Shown here: positions 25,011-34,422 of the stretch, in pieces
Layout: each line of letters opens with the position of its first letter
Position numbering within the stretch: position 1 is the stretch's first letter
Origin: Metaruminococcus_A sp050943475
GTDB lineage: Bacteria; Bacillota; Clostridia; Oscillospirales; Ruminococcaceae
Assembly: GCA_050943475.1 (NCBI GenBank)
Contig: JBMNPF010000008.1
Coordinates: 1 to 64,000 of the forward strand
DNA: 64,000 bases
Reading direction: 5' to 3'
Program-made: the position numbers and the translations under genes
The notes under the pieces: generated by a model
What the model was told of the DNA's origin: nothing
What the model saw: the letters and a program-made list of their open reading frames with translations, nothing else
The model's database searches: none

Positions 25011-26774
25011 TTGGAAAATGTAATTTATTCCATCAACGGCCCGGTTGTGACCGTAAAGGATACCAAAGATTTTTCGCTGCTGGAAATGGTATATGTTGGC
25101 CATCTCCGGCTGATTGGCGAGGTTATTGGCATCACCGACAAATATACGACCATCCAGGTTTATGAAAGCACTTCCGGCCTGAAGCCGGGCGAGCCAGTTG
25201 AAACAACTGGCGGCCCAATGTCCGTTTTGCTGGGACCTGGTATTATAACGAATATTTTTGACGGCATCGAACGCCCGCTGCGCGACCTGCGCAATGCAAC
25301 CGGCGCTTTTATCAGCGAGGGCTGCAGCGTACCGACCCTGAATGAGACCAAAAAATACGATGTTACTATTCGGGTAAAACCTGGAGACCGTCTCTCAGGC
25401 GGCGCCATTTATGCCACCTGCCCGGAAACCCATGTGGTGGAACACCGTTGCATGGTGCCGCCGAAAATGTCCGGTGAAGTGGTAGAGGTTATGCCAAACG
25501 GTGCATATACCATCAACGATGTTGTTGTGAAATTAAAAGACGATTCCGGTGTTATCCACGATTTGACCCTATGTCAGAGGTGGCCAATTCGGGAGCCGCG
25601 TCCCGTAAAAACGCGTATGCCCATCACCCGGCCGCTCATCACCGGCCAGCGTGTCATAGACACTATGCTCCCGATTGCAAAAGGCGGTACTGCTGCAGTA
25701 CCGGGTGGTTTTGGCACCGGTAAAACCATGACCCAGCATCAGCTCGCGAAATGGTGCGACGCTGATATCATCGTATATATCGGCTGCGGTGAGCGCGGCA
25801 ACGAAATGACCCAGGTGCTCGAAGAGTTCTCCGAGCTGGTTGACCCGAAAACCGGCCAGCCGCTGACCGACCGCACGGTGTTGATTGCCAACACCTCCAA
25901 CATGCCGGTTGCCGCTCGTGAGGCGTCAATTTACACCGGCATCACCCTAGCGGAATATTACCGCGATATGGGGTACCATATCGCCATTATGGCGGACTCC
26001 ACCTCCCGTTGGGCAGAAGCGCTCCGTGAAATTTCCGGGCGTCTGGAGGAAATGCCGGCGGAGGAAGGCTTCCCTGCTTATCTGCCTTCCCGTCTTTCTC
26101 AGTTCTACGAACGCGCCGGATATATGGAAAACCTCAACGGCAGCGAAGGCTCGGTCACCATTATTGGGGCGGTATCGCCGCAGGGCGGCGACTTTTCTGA
26201 GCCGGTCACGCAGAACACCAAGCGTTTTGTCCGTACTTTCTGGACGTTGGACAAATCCCTTGCTTATGCGCGCCACTACCCCGCCATCAACTGGATTACC
26301 AGTTACAGTGAATACATTGAAGAACTCCGGGACTTTTATGACAGCATTGACCTGAATTTCTTAAAATGCCGCCAGCGTTTACAGGCCCTGCTCAATGAAG
26401 AAGCCCAGTTAATGGAGATTGTTAAACTCATTGGTTCCGACGTTCTTCCGGATGACCAAAAACTGGTTATTGAAATTACCCGCGTCATCCGTGTTGGATT
26501 TCTGCAACAGAACGCGTTTCACAAAGACGACACCTATGTTCCTCTTGACAAGCAGCTCAGAATGATGGAAGTTATCCTGTATTTATACGATAGAGCCAAC
26601 GCTCTCATACGTAAGGGCGTACCGGTTTCCACCATTTTGGAACTGGGATTATTCGACAAGGTTATCAAAATGAAATACGATGTGCCGAACGACAAGCCAG
26701 AGCTCTTCGATGAATACTTTAAAGAAATCGACGAAAAAATGGCGGAAGCGGAGCGCACCTTTAACATGGAATAG
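25011..26774 (+). CDS. ntpA: V-type ATP synthase catalytic subunit A
   Basis: 587 residues, normal for catalytic subunit A. The P-loop is GGFGTGKT near 232-239 (commonly GPFGSGKT), followed by QHQLAKW. Other signatures are GCGERGNEM, MADSTSRWAEALRE and EEGFPAYLPSRLSQFYERAG. The insert typical of A subunits is present between the N-terminal barrel and the nucleotide domain. The TTG at 25011 lies seven bases after AGAGGTG; the ATG two codons earlier is only one base from it. It forms the A3B3 head with the next gene. Confidence 0.96.
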   Translation: MENVIYSINGPVVTVKDTKDFSLLEMVYVGHLRLIGEVIGITDKYTTIQVYESTSGLKPGEPVETTGGPMSVLLGPGIITNIFDGIERPLRDLRNATGAFISEGCSVPTLNETKKYDVTIRVKPGDRLSGGAIYATCPETHVVEHRCMVPPKMSGEVVEVMPNGAYTINDVVVKLKDDSGVIHDLTLCQRWPIREPRPVKTRMPITRPLITGQRVIDTMLPIAKGGTAAVPGGFGTGKTMTQHQLAKWCDADIIVYIGCGERGNEMTQVLEEFSELVDPKTGQPLTDRTVLIANTSNMPVAAREASIYTGITLAEYYRDMGYHIAIMADSTSRWAEALREISGRLEEMPAEEGFPAYLPSRLSQFYERAGYMENLNGSEGSVTIIGAVSPQGGDFSEPVTQNTKRFVRTFWTLDKSLAYARHYPAINWITSYSEYIEELRDFYDSIDLNFLKCRQRLQALLNEEAQLMEIVKLIGSDVLPDDQKLVIEITRVIRVGFLQQNAFHKDDTYVPLDKQLRMMEVILYLYDRANALIRKGVPVSTILELGLFDKVIKMKYDVPNDKPELFDEYFKEIDEKMAEAERTFNME

Positions 26775-26808
26775 TCCCGGGTGATGCATCACAAGGAGGC
26801 AATACTAC

Positions 26809-28206
26809 ATGAGTATTCAATATATCGGCCTGAAAGAAATCAACGGGCCAATGGTCGTCATTGACCATGTGCCGGACGTCAGCTTTGACGAAATGGTAGA
26901 GCTGGTGCTTGACTCCGGCGAAACCCGGCTCGGCCGTGTGGTAGAGGTTGAAGGCGAGCGCGCCGTCATTCAGGTATTTGAAGGGACAACCGGACTTTCG
27001 CTGACCAATACCCGTACCAAATTCACCGGTAAACCGATGGAGATTCCTCTTTCGGAGGAGATGCTCGGCCGTATTTTCAATGGTTCCGGCCGCCCGATTG
27101 ACGGCTTAGGGGAAGTCTATGCGGAAAAATACGCGGATATCAACGGCAAGCCGTTAAATCCGGTTGCACGTACCTATCCGCGCAGCTATATCCGCACTGG
27201 GATTTCTGCAATCGACGCACTGATGACCCTGATCCGTGGTCAGAAGCTGCCGATCTTTTCCGGTTCCGGCATGAGCCACAACCGTCTTGCTGTCCAGATT
27301 GTGCGGCAGGCAAAAATTGCTGAAGATTCCGGGCAGAAATTTGCCATTGTTTTTGCGGCGATGGGGGTAAAAAACGACGTCGCTGACTATTTCCGGCGCA
27401 GTTTTGAAGAATCCGGGGCACTTTCCCGCGTTGTTATGTTTCTAAACCTCTCAAACGACCCGATCATTGAGCGTATTCTGACGCCGCGCTGCGCACTGAC
27501 GGTTGCTGAATATCTCGCGTATGAGAAAAACATGCACATTCTGGTCATCATGACCGATATGACGTCTTACGCAGAGGCTCTTCGCGAACTAAGTTCCTCC
27601 AAAGGTGAGATTCCAGGGCGTAAAGGATATCCGGGCTATCTCTATTCCGACCTTGCTTCCCTTTACGAGCGGGCTGGTATCGTCGAAGGGGCAGAAGGCT
27701 CGGTCACCCAGATTCCGATCCTCACCATGCCGAACGACGACATCACCCACCCCATTCCAGACCTGACCGGGTACATCACCGAAGGACAGATTGTCCTTGA
27801 CCGCTTGCTGGAACAGGTGGGAATCTACCCGCCGATCTCGGTGCTTCCTTCCCTGTCACGATTGATGAAAGACGGCATCGGTGAAGGTTACACGCGCAAG
27901 GACCACTCCGACGTCGCAAACCAGCTCTTTGCCAGCTATGCGAATGTGCAGGACGCCCGCGCCCTTGCTTCGGTTATTGGCGAAGATGAGCTTTCACCGG
28001 TGGATAAACAGTACATTGAATTTGGCAAAAAGTTTGAAAAATACTTTCTCTCTCAGGATTTTAATGAGGATCGCACCATTGAGCGTACCCTGGACCTCGG
28101 CTGGGAACTGCTCTCTATTTTGCCAAAAGAAGAGCTTGACCGTGTGGATCCGGAAATGCTTGCAGAGCATTACGATCCGGCAAAGGCCGAGAATTTTAAG
28201 GAGTGA
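26809..28206 (+). CDS. ntpB: V-type ATP synthase subunit B
   Basis: 465 residues, standard for the non-catalytic B subunit. It has the B-type replacement of the P-loop (FSGSGMSHNRLAVQI), then FAAMGVKNDVADYF, MTDMTSYAEALRE and KGYPGYLYSDLASLYERAG. Strong AAGGAGG upstream of the ATG. It lies 34 bases after subunit A. Confidence 0.96.
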   Translation: MSIQYIGLKEINGPMVVIDHVPDVSFDEMVELVLDSGETRLGRVVEVEGERAVIQVFEGTTGLSLTNTRTKFTGKPMEIPLSEEMLGRIFNGSGRPIDGLGEVYAEKYADINGKPLNPVARTYPRSYIRTGISAIDALMTLIRGQKLPIFSGSGMSHNRLAVQIVRQAKIAEDSGQKFAIVFAAMGVKNDVADYFRRSFEESGALSRVVMFLNLSNDPIIERILTPRCALTVAEYLAYEKNMHILVIMTDMTSYAEALRELSSSKGEIPGRKGYPGYLYSDLASLYERAGIVEGAEGSVTQIPILTMPNDDITHPIPDLTGYITEGQIVLDRLLEQVGIYPPISVLPSLSRLMKDGIGEGYTRKDHSDVANQLFASYANVQDARALASVIGEDELSPVDKQYIEFGKKFEKYFLSQDFNEDRTIERTLDLGWELLSILPKEELDRVDPEMLAEHYDPAKAENFKE

Positions 28207-28212
28207 TTTTAA

Positions 28213-28812
28213 ATGCCGGTCATCCCAACCAAAGGAAACCTGTTAAACATAAAAAAATCACTGAACCTTGCCCAGCTCGGCTACAGCCTGCTTGACCGCA
28301 AACGCAACATCCTCATCCGGGAAATGATGGGGCTGATAGACGATGCAAAGGCTATCCGCGGCGAAATTGAGGATACCTATAAAGAGGCTTACCTTGCGCT
28401 GCAAAACGCAAATATTACCCTTGGTATCTGCGAAAACGCGGCAAAAGCGGTCCCGGTGGAGACCGGAGTGCATGTCACCTACCGCAGCGTTATGGGAGTT
28501 GAAATTCCAAAGGTGAAACTACGGCAAAAACCATTACGGGTTTATTATGGATTTCAGTCCACCAATGCTGCATTGGATAACGCCTATATTCTATTTCAAA
28601 AGGTAAAGCAATTAACCGCCACACTGGCGGAAATTGAAAACAGCGTTTATCGGCTTGCCAGCGCCATTAAAAAAACGCAAAAGCGTGCAAATGCGCTGAA
28701 AAACATCATCATTCCGCGTTTTGAAGCAGACAGCAAATTTATTACCGACGCACTGGAAGAAAAAGAACGTGAGGATTTTTCACGCCTTAAAATTATTAAG
28801 AAAAACCGTTAA
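28213..28812 (+). CDS. ntpD: V-type ATP synthase subunit D (central stalk)
   Basis: 199 residues of the coiled-coil rotor shaft. The N-terminus VIPTKGNLLNIKKSLNLAQLGYSLLDRKRNIL and the C-terminal KRANALKNIIIPRFEADSKFI are family hallmarks. It is the last gene of the ATPase cluster, six bases after subunit B, and is followed directly by a terminator. Confidence 0.95.
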   Translation: MPVIPTKGNLLNIKKSLNLAQLGYSLLDRKRNILIREMMGLIDDAKAIRGEIEDTYKEAYLALQNANITLGICENAAKAVPVETGVHVTYRSVMGVEIPKVKLRQKPLRVYYGFQSTNAALDNAYILFQKVKQLTATLAEIENSVYRLASAIKKTQKRANALKNIIIPRFEADSKFITDALEEKEREDFSRLKIIKKNR

Positions 28813-28841
28813 AAAAGGCGCCGCAATTTGCGGCGTCTTTT
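28811..28841. terminator. Bidirectional terminator between ntpD and the GNAT gene
   Basis: Stem 28817-28824 with 28830-28837 (8 bp, one G-U) and a 5-base loop. TTTTATT follows on the plus strand and six T on the minus strand, so it can end both convergent transcripts. Confidence 0.9.
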
Positions 28842-28852
28842 ATTATGTAAGA

Positions 28853-29686
28853 TTACAACAGTTTTTCGCCCATCCAAAAGCGCATGGTGGTGCGGTAACC
28901 AATTTGGCTGTACCAATGCTCAAGCTCTGTAAAGCTCAAAAAGGCATTTTTGCAACCTCGTTTTTTGAGCTCCTCGGTTGCATGTGCAGCCATAACAAGC
29001 CCTATTCCTTTTTTGCGCGCCGCACGCACAACGCCGACACAGCCGATTTCCCCGGTTGTATCATCGTAAAGAGGCGCGCCGTTTTCATCTACAATGCAGA
29101 AACCGGCAATTTCACCTTGTTGCTCTGCAATCAAAACCATATGCGGATCTATTGTTTCAAAATAAGTTCGCCAATCCGGCTGAGCATCCAATACGGCGGC
29201 AAGCAACTTCTCACGTTCTTCCGAATGGATTAGACGACAAGAAACACCTTCCGGGCAAGACGGTATTTCGAGGGACTGCAACGAAAAGTGAGCCAACGGC
29301 ATCGCCATATCGACGCTGGTACCATCCGCCTCATAGCCAAACCGTTCAAAAAAGCACTCTGCCCGAGACTCCAGCACGGGAACCCCCTGGAACAAATAAC
29401 CGGAAGGGCCGCTCCCTAAAGTAACACGCTCAAATCCCTGCGCGTGGATGAGTTCTTCACTTTTCTGCAGCAGTTGCGTGCCATATCCCCTGCCCTGATA
29501 TTCCGGGAGAACACACAGCAACAAGATGCCATTTTGCTGCACCAACGAAAATCCAACGGTTTTTCCTTTTTCCTGAACTGTTTTACAAGCACAATCATCA
29601 AAATTCAGTTTACGTTGAAAAGCGGCAAAGTGAATTGGAATACTCGGAAAGCACTGTTGAAAAATTTGGTAAACGCATTCTTTCAC
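28853..29686 (-). CDS. GNAT-family N-acetyltransferase with two GNAT modules
   Basis: 277 residues holding two acetyltransferase modules. The first has LCVLPEYQGRGYGTQLL near 65-80 and the second VGVVRAARKKGIGLVMAAH near 210-230; both are Q/RxxGxG acetyl-CoA loops. The substrate is unknown. I place the start at the GTG at 29686, nine bases after AAGGAG. An ATG at 29707 would lie in front of that site and overlap the gene upstream. It is probably co-transcribed with the small membrane protein before it. Confidence 0.82.
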   Translation of the reverse strand: MKECVYQIFQQCFPSIPIHFAAFQRKLNFDDCACKTVQEKGKTVGFSLVQQNGILLLCVLPEYQGRGYGTQLLQKSEELIHAQGFERVTLGSGPSGYLFQGVPVLESRAECFFERFGYEADGTSVDMAMPLAHFSLQSLEIPSCPEGVSCRLIHSEEREKLLAAVLDAQPDWRTYFETIDPHMVLIAEQQGEIAGFCIVDENGAPLYDDTTGEIGCVGVVRAARKKGIGLVMAAHATEELKKRGCKNAFLSFTELEHWYSQIGYRTTMRFWMGEKLL

Positions 29687-29699
29687 GGCAATAATCTCC

Positions 29700-30047
29700 T
29701 TATACAACCAGATTTGTCATTAAGACAATGGACAGTGCGATGAGAAAAATTCCCGAAATCATTATAAAGCTGATTTTCGCCTTTTTCAACGGGATGTTGT
29801 TGACCAGCAGACCGAGCAGTAAGGCGCCAATCAAAAGCCCCAATAGATCAAACGACAGGTTGGTAATCACTGCAGCGTTTTGATCTTCTTTTAAGAAAAA
29901 ATAAATAATAAATTGCCCTACAAGGTGCAGCAACGGCACGCTAATGAGCGGGAGCGTTACAAGTGCATAATTCTCACGTTTGGAACGCAAAAAGATAAAA
30001 CTGATCATTAAAATAATTAGGATAATAGTAATGCACTCAATAACCAT
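29700..30047 (-). CDS. Small four-helix membrane protein, unknown
   Basis: 115 residues, very hydrophobic. Four probable membrane segments run at about 3-20, 29-53, 62-86 and 92-115, separated by short charged loops (RSKREN, KEDQN, PLKKAK). The ATG follows AAAGGAGG. It lies 13 bases before the GNAT gene, so the two are likely one transcript. I do not recognise the family and propose no function. Confidence 0.7.
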   Translation of the reverse strand: MVIECITIILIILMISFIFLRSKRENYALVTLPLISVPLLHLVGQFIIYFFLKEDQNAAVITNLSFDLLGLLIGALLLGLLVNNIPLKKAKISFIMISGIFLIALSIVLMTNLVV

Positions 30048-30107
30048 GCCTGCCTCCTTTGTCTGTACCCAATCATTCCCGGACCATTTATTCCCATAAA
30101 CGACCAG

Positions 30108-30986
30108 TTAACCTGCCGTATGGGTTTTAAAATATTCTACCATAGCATAATATCCTGTTTTTTTCAAATGCATACCGTCTGCTTCTGCATATTCGACATT
30201 AAGGGTACCATCCTCCACAGCAAATGCAGCGTGGGTGTCTAAAAAATACACCTGTTTTTGCTCTGCAAGCTGCAGCAGTCTTTGGTTATATTCCTGAATG
30301 GCGGCATTGCTGTAACGGGCATCCTTTGCCTGTTTTGCAGCTGTTACCGGCAGAACAGACTCAATATAAACAACCGCATCTGGATGCTGTTGAAGAACCA
30401 AATCCAGAAAAGCCTCAAACTTCTGCGCCAAATCCGCAGGCGAAACCCAGGCAATTCCATTTGAACCCAGCATGATATAAATTTTAGACGGATTTTTTGC
30501 TTTTAATGCATCCAAAATGGTAACGGCTCCATCTGTTGTCGCTATACACGTCTTGGTCTGAATGGTATCGAGGTTAATTCCAACATCTGCCAGCACATTT
30601 CCGGCGGGCAGAACCCCGTAATTGCCAAGCCCTGCTGTCAGGGAGTCCCCAATGAATACAGCATCCTCAAAATAGGAATCTGCCGCTGCATCCGACTTCG
30701 ATACTCTACCAAAAACAGCCCCCTGCTCTACTGTCGAAGAAAGCTCTGTGATTGAAGACGATGATTCTAAAATCGGCTCGGAAGGAGCAATCGATACACC
30801 GGAACCTGAGGAAACCGAACTTTTGCTGCTTGACAAACTGACGCTCGAACGGCTCTGGCTTTCAGCCGGTAAATGAGACAGTACGACAACCGAAACTGCA
30901 ATAACGGCAAGCAATAGAAGCAGCAACATAATCCAAACAGTAAGCTGATGCTGTTGTTTTCGGTTGGACGACAAGCGCTTTGACAC
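30108..30986 (-). CDS. Membrane-anchored SGNH/GDSL hydrolase
   Basis: 292 residues. A basic N-terminus and one membrane helix (about 17-37) are followed by a Ser-rich, low-complexity spacer (about 44-88) and an extracellular SGNH esterase domain. Block I is FIGDSLTAG with nucleophile S115, block III is MLGSNGIAW, and the Asp/His pair is in DGMHLKKTGY (D270, H273). Likely substrates are acyl groups on cell-wall polymers, by analogy only. I choose the GTG at 30986, nine bases after GGAGG. The ATG at 31031 lies inside the promoter and upstream of the predicted transcription start. Confidence 0.85.
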   Translation of the reverse strand: MSKRLSSNRKQQHQLTVWIMLLLLLLAVIAVSVVVLSHLPAESQSRSSVSLSSSKSSVSSGSGVSIAPSEPILESSSSITELSSTVEQGAVFGRVSKSDAAADSYFEDAVFIGDSLTAGLGNYGVLPAGNVLADVGINLDTIQTKTCIATTDGAVTILDALKAKNPSKIYIMLGSNGIAWVSPADLAQKFEAFLDLVLQQHPDAVVYIESVLPVTAAKQAKDARYSNAAIQEYNQRLLQLAEQKQVYFLDTHAAFAVEDGTLNVEYAEADGMHLKKTGYYAMVEYFKTHTAG

Positions 30987-31019
30987 CCTGGGTTTCCTCC
31001 GCTTTTTTATAATGTTACT

Positions 31020-31048
31020 ATTATACAACATTTTGCCCGCCTTGTCAT
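31020..31048 (-). promoter_or_regulatory. Promoter of the SGNH hydrolase gene
   Basis: ATGACA (31043-31048) and TATAAT (31020-31025) on the minus strand, spacer 17. The predicted start near 31013 leaves a 27-base leader to the GTG at 30986 and rules out the ATG at 31031. Confidence 0.8.
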
Positions 31049-31063
31049 TGGCTATTTTCTGAG

Positions 31064-31093
31064 TTTACAAAAATAGTGGTTCCATGCTAAAAT
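31064..31093 (+). promoter_or_regulatory. Promoter of rarA
   Basis: TTTACA (31064-31069) and TAAAAT (31088-31093) with an 18-base spacer, divergent from the SGNH promoter. The predicted leader is about 30 bases. Confidence 0.65.
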
Positions 31094-31128
31094 AAGATAA
31101 GTTGTCAACCAAGAAAGAAGGAATGAGA

Positions 31129-32397
31129 ATGCCCTCTCCCCTTGCTGATCGCATGCGCCCCAAAACGCTGAATGACGTTGTTGGGCAAAAGCACCTGCTT
31201 GGAGAAAACAGGCCGCTTAAACGGATTATTGACAGTGGTCATATCCCCAATTTAATTTTCTATGGTCCTTCCGGCGTTGGGAAAACAACGGTGGCACGCA
31301 TTATTGCAGAAGCTGCCCATAAAAGGCTGCATAAGCTTAACGGGACAAGCGCTTCCACAGCAGACATAAAAAGCATTGTCGGTGAACTGGATACCTTTGC
31401 CGGTATGTCTGGCGTTCTGCTTTATCTGGACGAAATTCAATATCTCAACAAAAAACAGCAGCAGTCCCTGCTCGAATACATTGAGAGTGGAAAAATTACC
31501 CTGATTGCTTCAACCACAGAAAACCCTTATTTTTACATTTACAACGCCATTTTAAGCCGGTGTACGGTTTTTGAGTTTAAGCCGGTACCTGCCAGTGAAA
31601 TTGAAAAAGCGGTACTGCGCGCATTTCATGCGCTGGAAGAAGAACAAAATATTGCAATTCATTTAGAGGATGGCGTATCCGAACATATTTCCCTTATCTG
31701 CGGCGGTGATGTACGCAAGGCACTGAACACCACCGAATTGTGCGCGCTCTCTGCCGATCCTGCAGAGGATGGCGTTTGTGTCACGCTCGAACTCGCCCGC
31801 GGGCTTTCTCAAAAAAGTTCCTTTCGCTACGACCGCAGCGGCGACGAACACTATGACACCATTTCTGCTCTGCAAAAATCCATTCGAGGTTCCGATGAAA
31901 ACGCTGCGCTGCATTATCTTGCGCGGTTGGTTGCCGCCGGTGACTTAATTTCGGTCTGTCGCCGGCTGCTTGTCATTGCGAGTGAGGATATTGGCCTTGC
32001 CTATCCGCAGGCTATTACCATTGTAAAATCCTGTGTTGACGCTGCTCAGCAGCTCGGCTTTCCAGAGGCGCAGATTCCTTTGGCGCAGGCGGTTGTACTG
32101 CTTGCAACAGCGCCCAAGTCCAATTCGGCCTGTATGGGCATTGAACGAGCATTGGAGGATTTAAAAACCTTACAGGACAGTTCAGTTCCCCGTCAACTTC
32201 AAAACAAGCATTATGACGGTGATGATGTAGCGCAAAAAGGACAGTTTTATAAATATCCGCATAATTATCCCAACCACTATGTAGAACAGCAGTATATGCC
32301 GGATGAATTGAAAGGCCACGTTTACTACGAATACGGTTCAAACAAAAACGAGCAGGCAGCCAAACAATACTGGGAAAAAATAAAAGGTAAACGATAA
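31129..32397 (+). CDS. rarA: Replication-associated recombination protein RarA (MgsA)
   Basis: AAA+ clamp-loader-like ATPase acting at stalled replication forks. It is 422 residues long with Walker A GPSGVGKTT (46-54), Walker B LYLDEIQ and the sensor segment IASTTENP. The C-terminal MgsA tetramerisation domain includes ASEDIGLAYPQA and the terminal YKYPHNYPNHYVEQQYMP. The ATG at 31129 is six bases after AAGGA; the ATG two codons earlier touches that site. It is followed 75 bases later by the radical SAM gene. Confidence 0.94.
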   Translation: MPSPLADRMRPKTLNDVVGQKHLLGENRPLKRIIDSGHIPNLIFYGPSGVGKTTVARIIAEAAHKRLHKLNGTSASTADIKSIVGELDTFAGMSGVLLYLDEIQYLNKKQQQSLLEYIESGKITLIASTTENPYFYIYNAILSRCTVFEFKPVPASEIEKAVLRAFHALEEEQNIAIHLEDGVSEHISLICGGDVRKALNTTELCALSADPAEDGVCVTLELARGLSQKSSFRYDRSGDEHYDTISALQKSIRGSDENAALHYLARLVAAGDLISVCRRLLVIASEDIGLAYPQAITIVKSCVDAAQQLGFPEAQIPLAQAVVLLATAPKSNSACMGIERALEDLKTLQDSSVPRQLQNKHYDGDDVAQKGQFYKYPHNYPNHYVEQQYMPDELKGHVYYEYGSNKNEQAAKQYWEKIKGKR

Positions 32398-32472
32398 GCC
32401 TTTCCAACTTCGTCCAGCAATGTAATTTGTTTGGTTTTACGAATTCAAATAAATAAGACGGGAGAAAATGGA

Positions 32473-34422
32473 ATGACCCCTGAGATTGAAAAACTTTTGC
32501 TAAAGGTTCAAAAACCCAGCCGCTATACGGGCGGTGAACTCAACAGCGTTGTGAAAAATCCAAGTGAAGTCGATATTCGCTTTGCGTTTTGCTTTCCTGA
32601 CGTCTATGAAGTCGGGATGTCCCATTTGGGGATGAAGATACTTTATGCGTCGCTCAACGCGCAGGAGGGCGTCTGGTGTGAACGCTGTTTTGCCCCCTGG
32701 ATCGATTTTGAACAGCAGCTCCTGGAACACAATTTGCCGCTCTACACCCTTGAGAGTTTTACTCCCCTCCATGAGTTTGACATCATTGGCTTTACATTGC
32801 AATATGAGCTTAGTTACACCAACATTCTGCAAATGCTTTCGCTCGGACATGTATCGGTTTATGCCGCAGAACGCAAGGAACTGAAAAATCTTGTCATTGC
32901 AGGTGGACCATGTGCCTGCAATCCGGAGCCGCTGGCCGATTTTGTCGACTTATTCTGCCTAGGCGAGGGTGAACAACAGCTCCGCGATCTGATGGAGCTT
33001 TACCGCATTGCCAAGCAAACGAATATGGATAAATCTACCTTTTTGCTGCTTGCCTCTCAACAGGAGGGGATTTATGTCCCGTCCCTTTATGACGTTTCCT
33101 ATCACGAGGATGGAACCATTGCTTCTGTTCGACCGAAACAGGCGGCAGAAGTGCTTCCCAAAGATTGTAAAGCATTTACCCTGCCTGGCAAAATCCTCCC
33201 AAATATTGTTCATACAGCCGAAAAAACAGTTATTCATCCCTGTGATTTAAAGATACCAGCAATTATCACAAAAAAAATTGAACAGGATCTGGACAAAGCC
33301 CCTTATCCAGAAAAAGTCCTGGTGCCTTATATGGAAATTGTCCATGACCGGGTTATGGAGGAGCTGATGCGTGGCTGTATCCGCGGCTGCCGGTTCTGCC
33401 AGGCGGGTTTTATCTACCGCCCTCTGCGTGAAAAGAGTGCAGAGGTCATATGCAAGCAGGCAAAAGCGTTGTGTGACTCCACCGGATATGAGGAAATTTC
33501 GCTTTCTTCCCTTTCCACCAGTGATTATTCCAACATTGAACCGTTGCTGGATGAACTGCTTTCCTTTACCGAAGGGGAACACATCAACCTCTCCCTGCCT
33601 TCACTGCGCATTGATAATTTCTCCGAGGAGCTGCTGGAGCGCATCAAAAAGGTACGTAAAAGCGGGCTTACCTTTGCGCCGGAAGCTGGAACCCAACGCC
33701 TGCGCGACGTCATCAACAAAAACGTCACCGAAGAAGAGGTTATGAATACCTGTCGCATTGCATTTGAGGGTGGTTATACCTCGGTCAAGCTTTATTTTAT
33801 GCTAGGCCTTCCTACTGAAACGATGGAGGATGTAGCAGGTATTATTGAGCTTGCGCACCGCATTCTCGACCTTTATTTTTCCATGCCCAACCGCCCCAAA
33901 GGCAAGGGGATCAATATATCGGTCAGTGTTTCCACCTTTGTTCCCAAGCCTTTTACTCCGTTTCAATGGGAGCCGCAGGACACCATGGACATGGTGATTA
34001 CCAAGCAAAAACACCTTGTGGAGACCATTCGCTCCCGTAAAATCAGCTGTAGTTGGCATAATGTTAAAACCAGCATTTTAGAGGGAGTGCTTGCACGTGG
34101 CGATCGTCGTCTTGGTAAAGTCCTTTACGATGCCTGGCAGATGGGATGCCATTTTGACAGTTGGGATGAATTTTTCCATTTCGAACGTTGGGAACAGGCC
34201 ATAAAACAAAACGGCCTGACCATGGAATTCTACGCTTCCCGCCGCAGGGCCTTTGAAGAAATTCTCCCATGGAGCCATTTGGATTTTGGCATCAGTGAAG
34301 GTTTTCTGCGCCGGGAAAACGAACAGGCACATGCCGGGGTAACGACTCCGAACTGCCGGGAAGCATGTTCCGGCTGCGGGGCAAACCGCTTAATGGAAGG
34401 AGGACGCTGCAGTGTTCATTGA
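32473..34422 (+). CDS. B12-binding-type radical SAM protein (TIGR03960 family)
   Basis: 649 residues. An N-terminal cobalamin-binding-like region (FCFPDVYEVGMSHLGM near 38-54, IIGFTLQYELSYTN) precedes a radical SAM core with the cluster cysteines in RGCIRGCRFCQAG (Cys 302, 306, 309). The 4-residue spacing CxxxCxxC is canonical. A C-terminal Cys-rich end (CREACSGCGANR) is present. The family is widespread in clostridia but its substrate is unknown. The ATG at 32473 follows GGGAGAAAATGGA. It overlaps its conserved partner gene by 11 bases. Confidence 0.88.
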   Translation: MTPEIEKLLLKVQKPSRYTGGELNSVVKNPSEVDIRFAFCFPDVYEVGMSHLGMKILYASLNAQEGVWCERCFAPWIDFEQQLLEHNLPLYTLESFTPLHEFDIIGFTLQYELSYTNILQMLSLGHVSVYAAERKELKNLVIAGGPCACNPEPLADFVDLFCLGEGEQQLRDLMELYRIAKQTNMDKSTFLLLASQQEGIYVPSLYDVSYHEDGTIASVRPKQAAEVLPKDCKAFTLPGKILPNIVHTAEKTVIHPCDLKIPAIITKKIEQDLDKAPYPEKVLVPYMEIVHDRVMEELMRGCIRGCRFCQAGFIYRPLREKSAEVICKQAKALCDSTGYEEISLSSLSTSDYSNIEPLLDELLSFTEGEHINLSLPSLRIDNFSEELLERIKKVRKSGLTFAPEAGTQRLRDVINKNVTEEEVMNTCRIAFEGGYTSVKLYFMLGLPTETMEDVAGIIELAHRILDLYFSMPNRPKGKGINISVSVSTFVPKPFTPFQWEPQDTMDMVITKQKHLVETIRSRKISCSWHNVKTSILEGVLARGDRRLGKVLYDAWQMGCHFDSWDEFFHFERWEQAIKQNGLTMEFYASRRRAFEEILPWSHLDFGISEGFLRRENEQAHAGVTTPNCREACSGCGANRLMEGGRCSVH

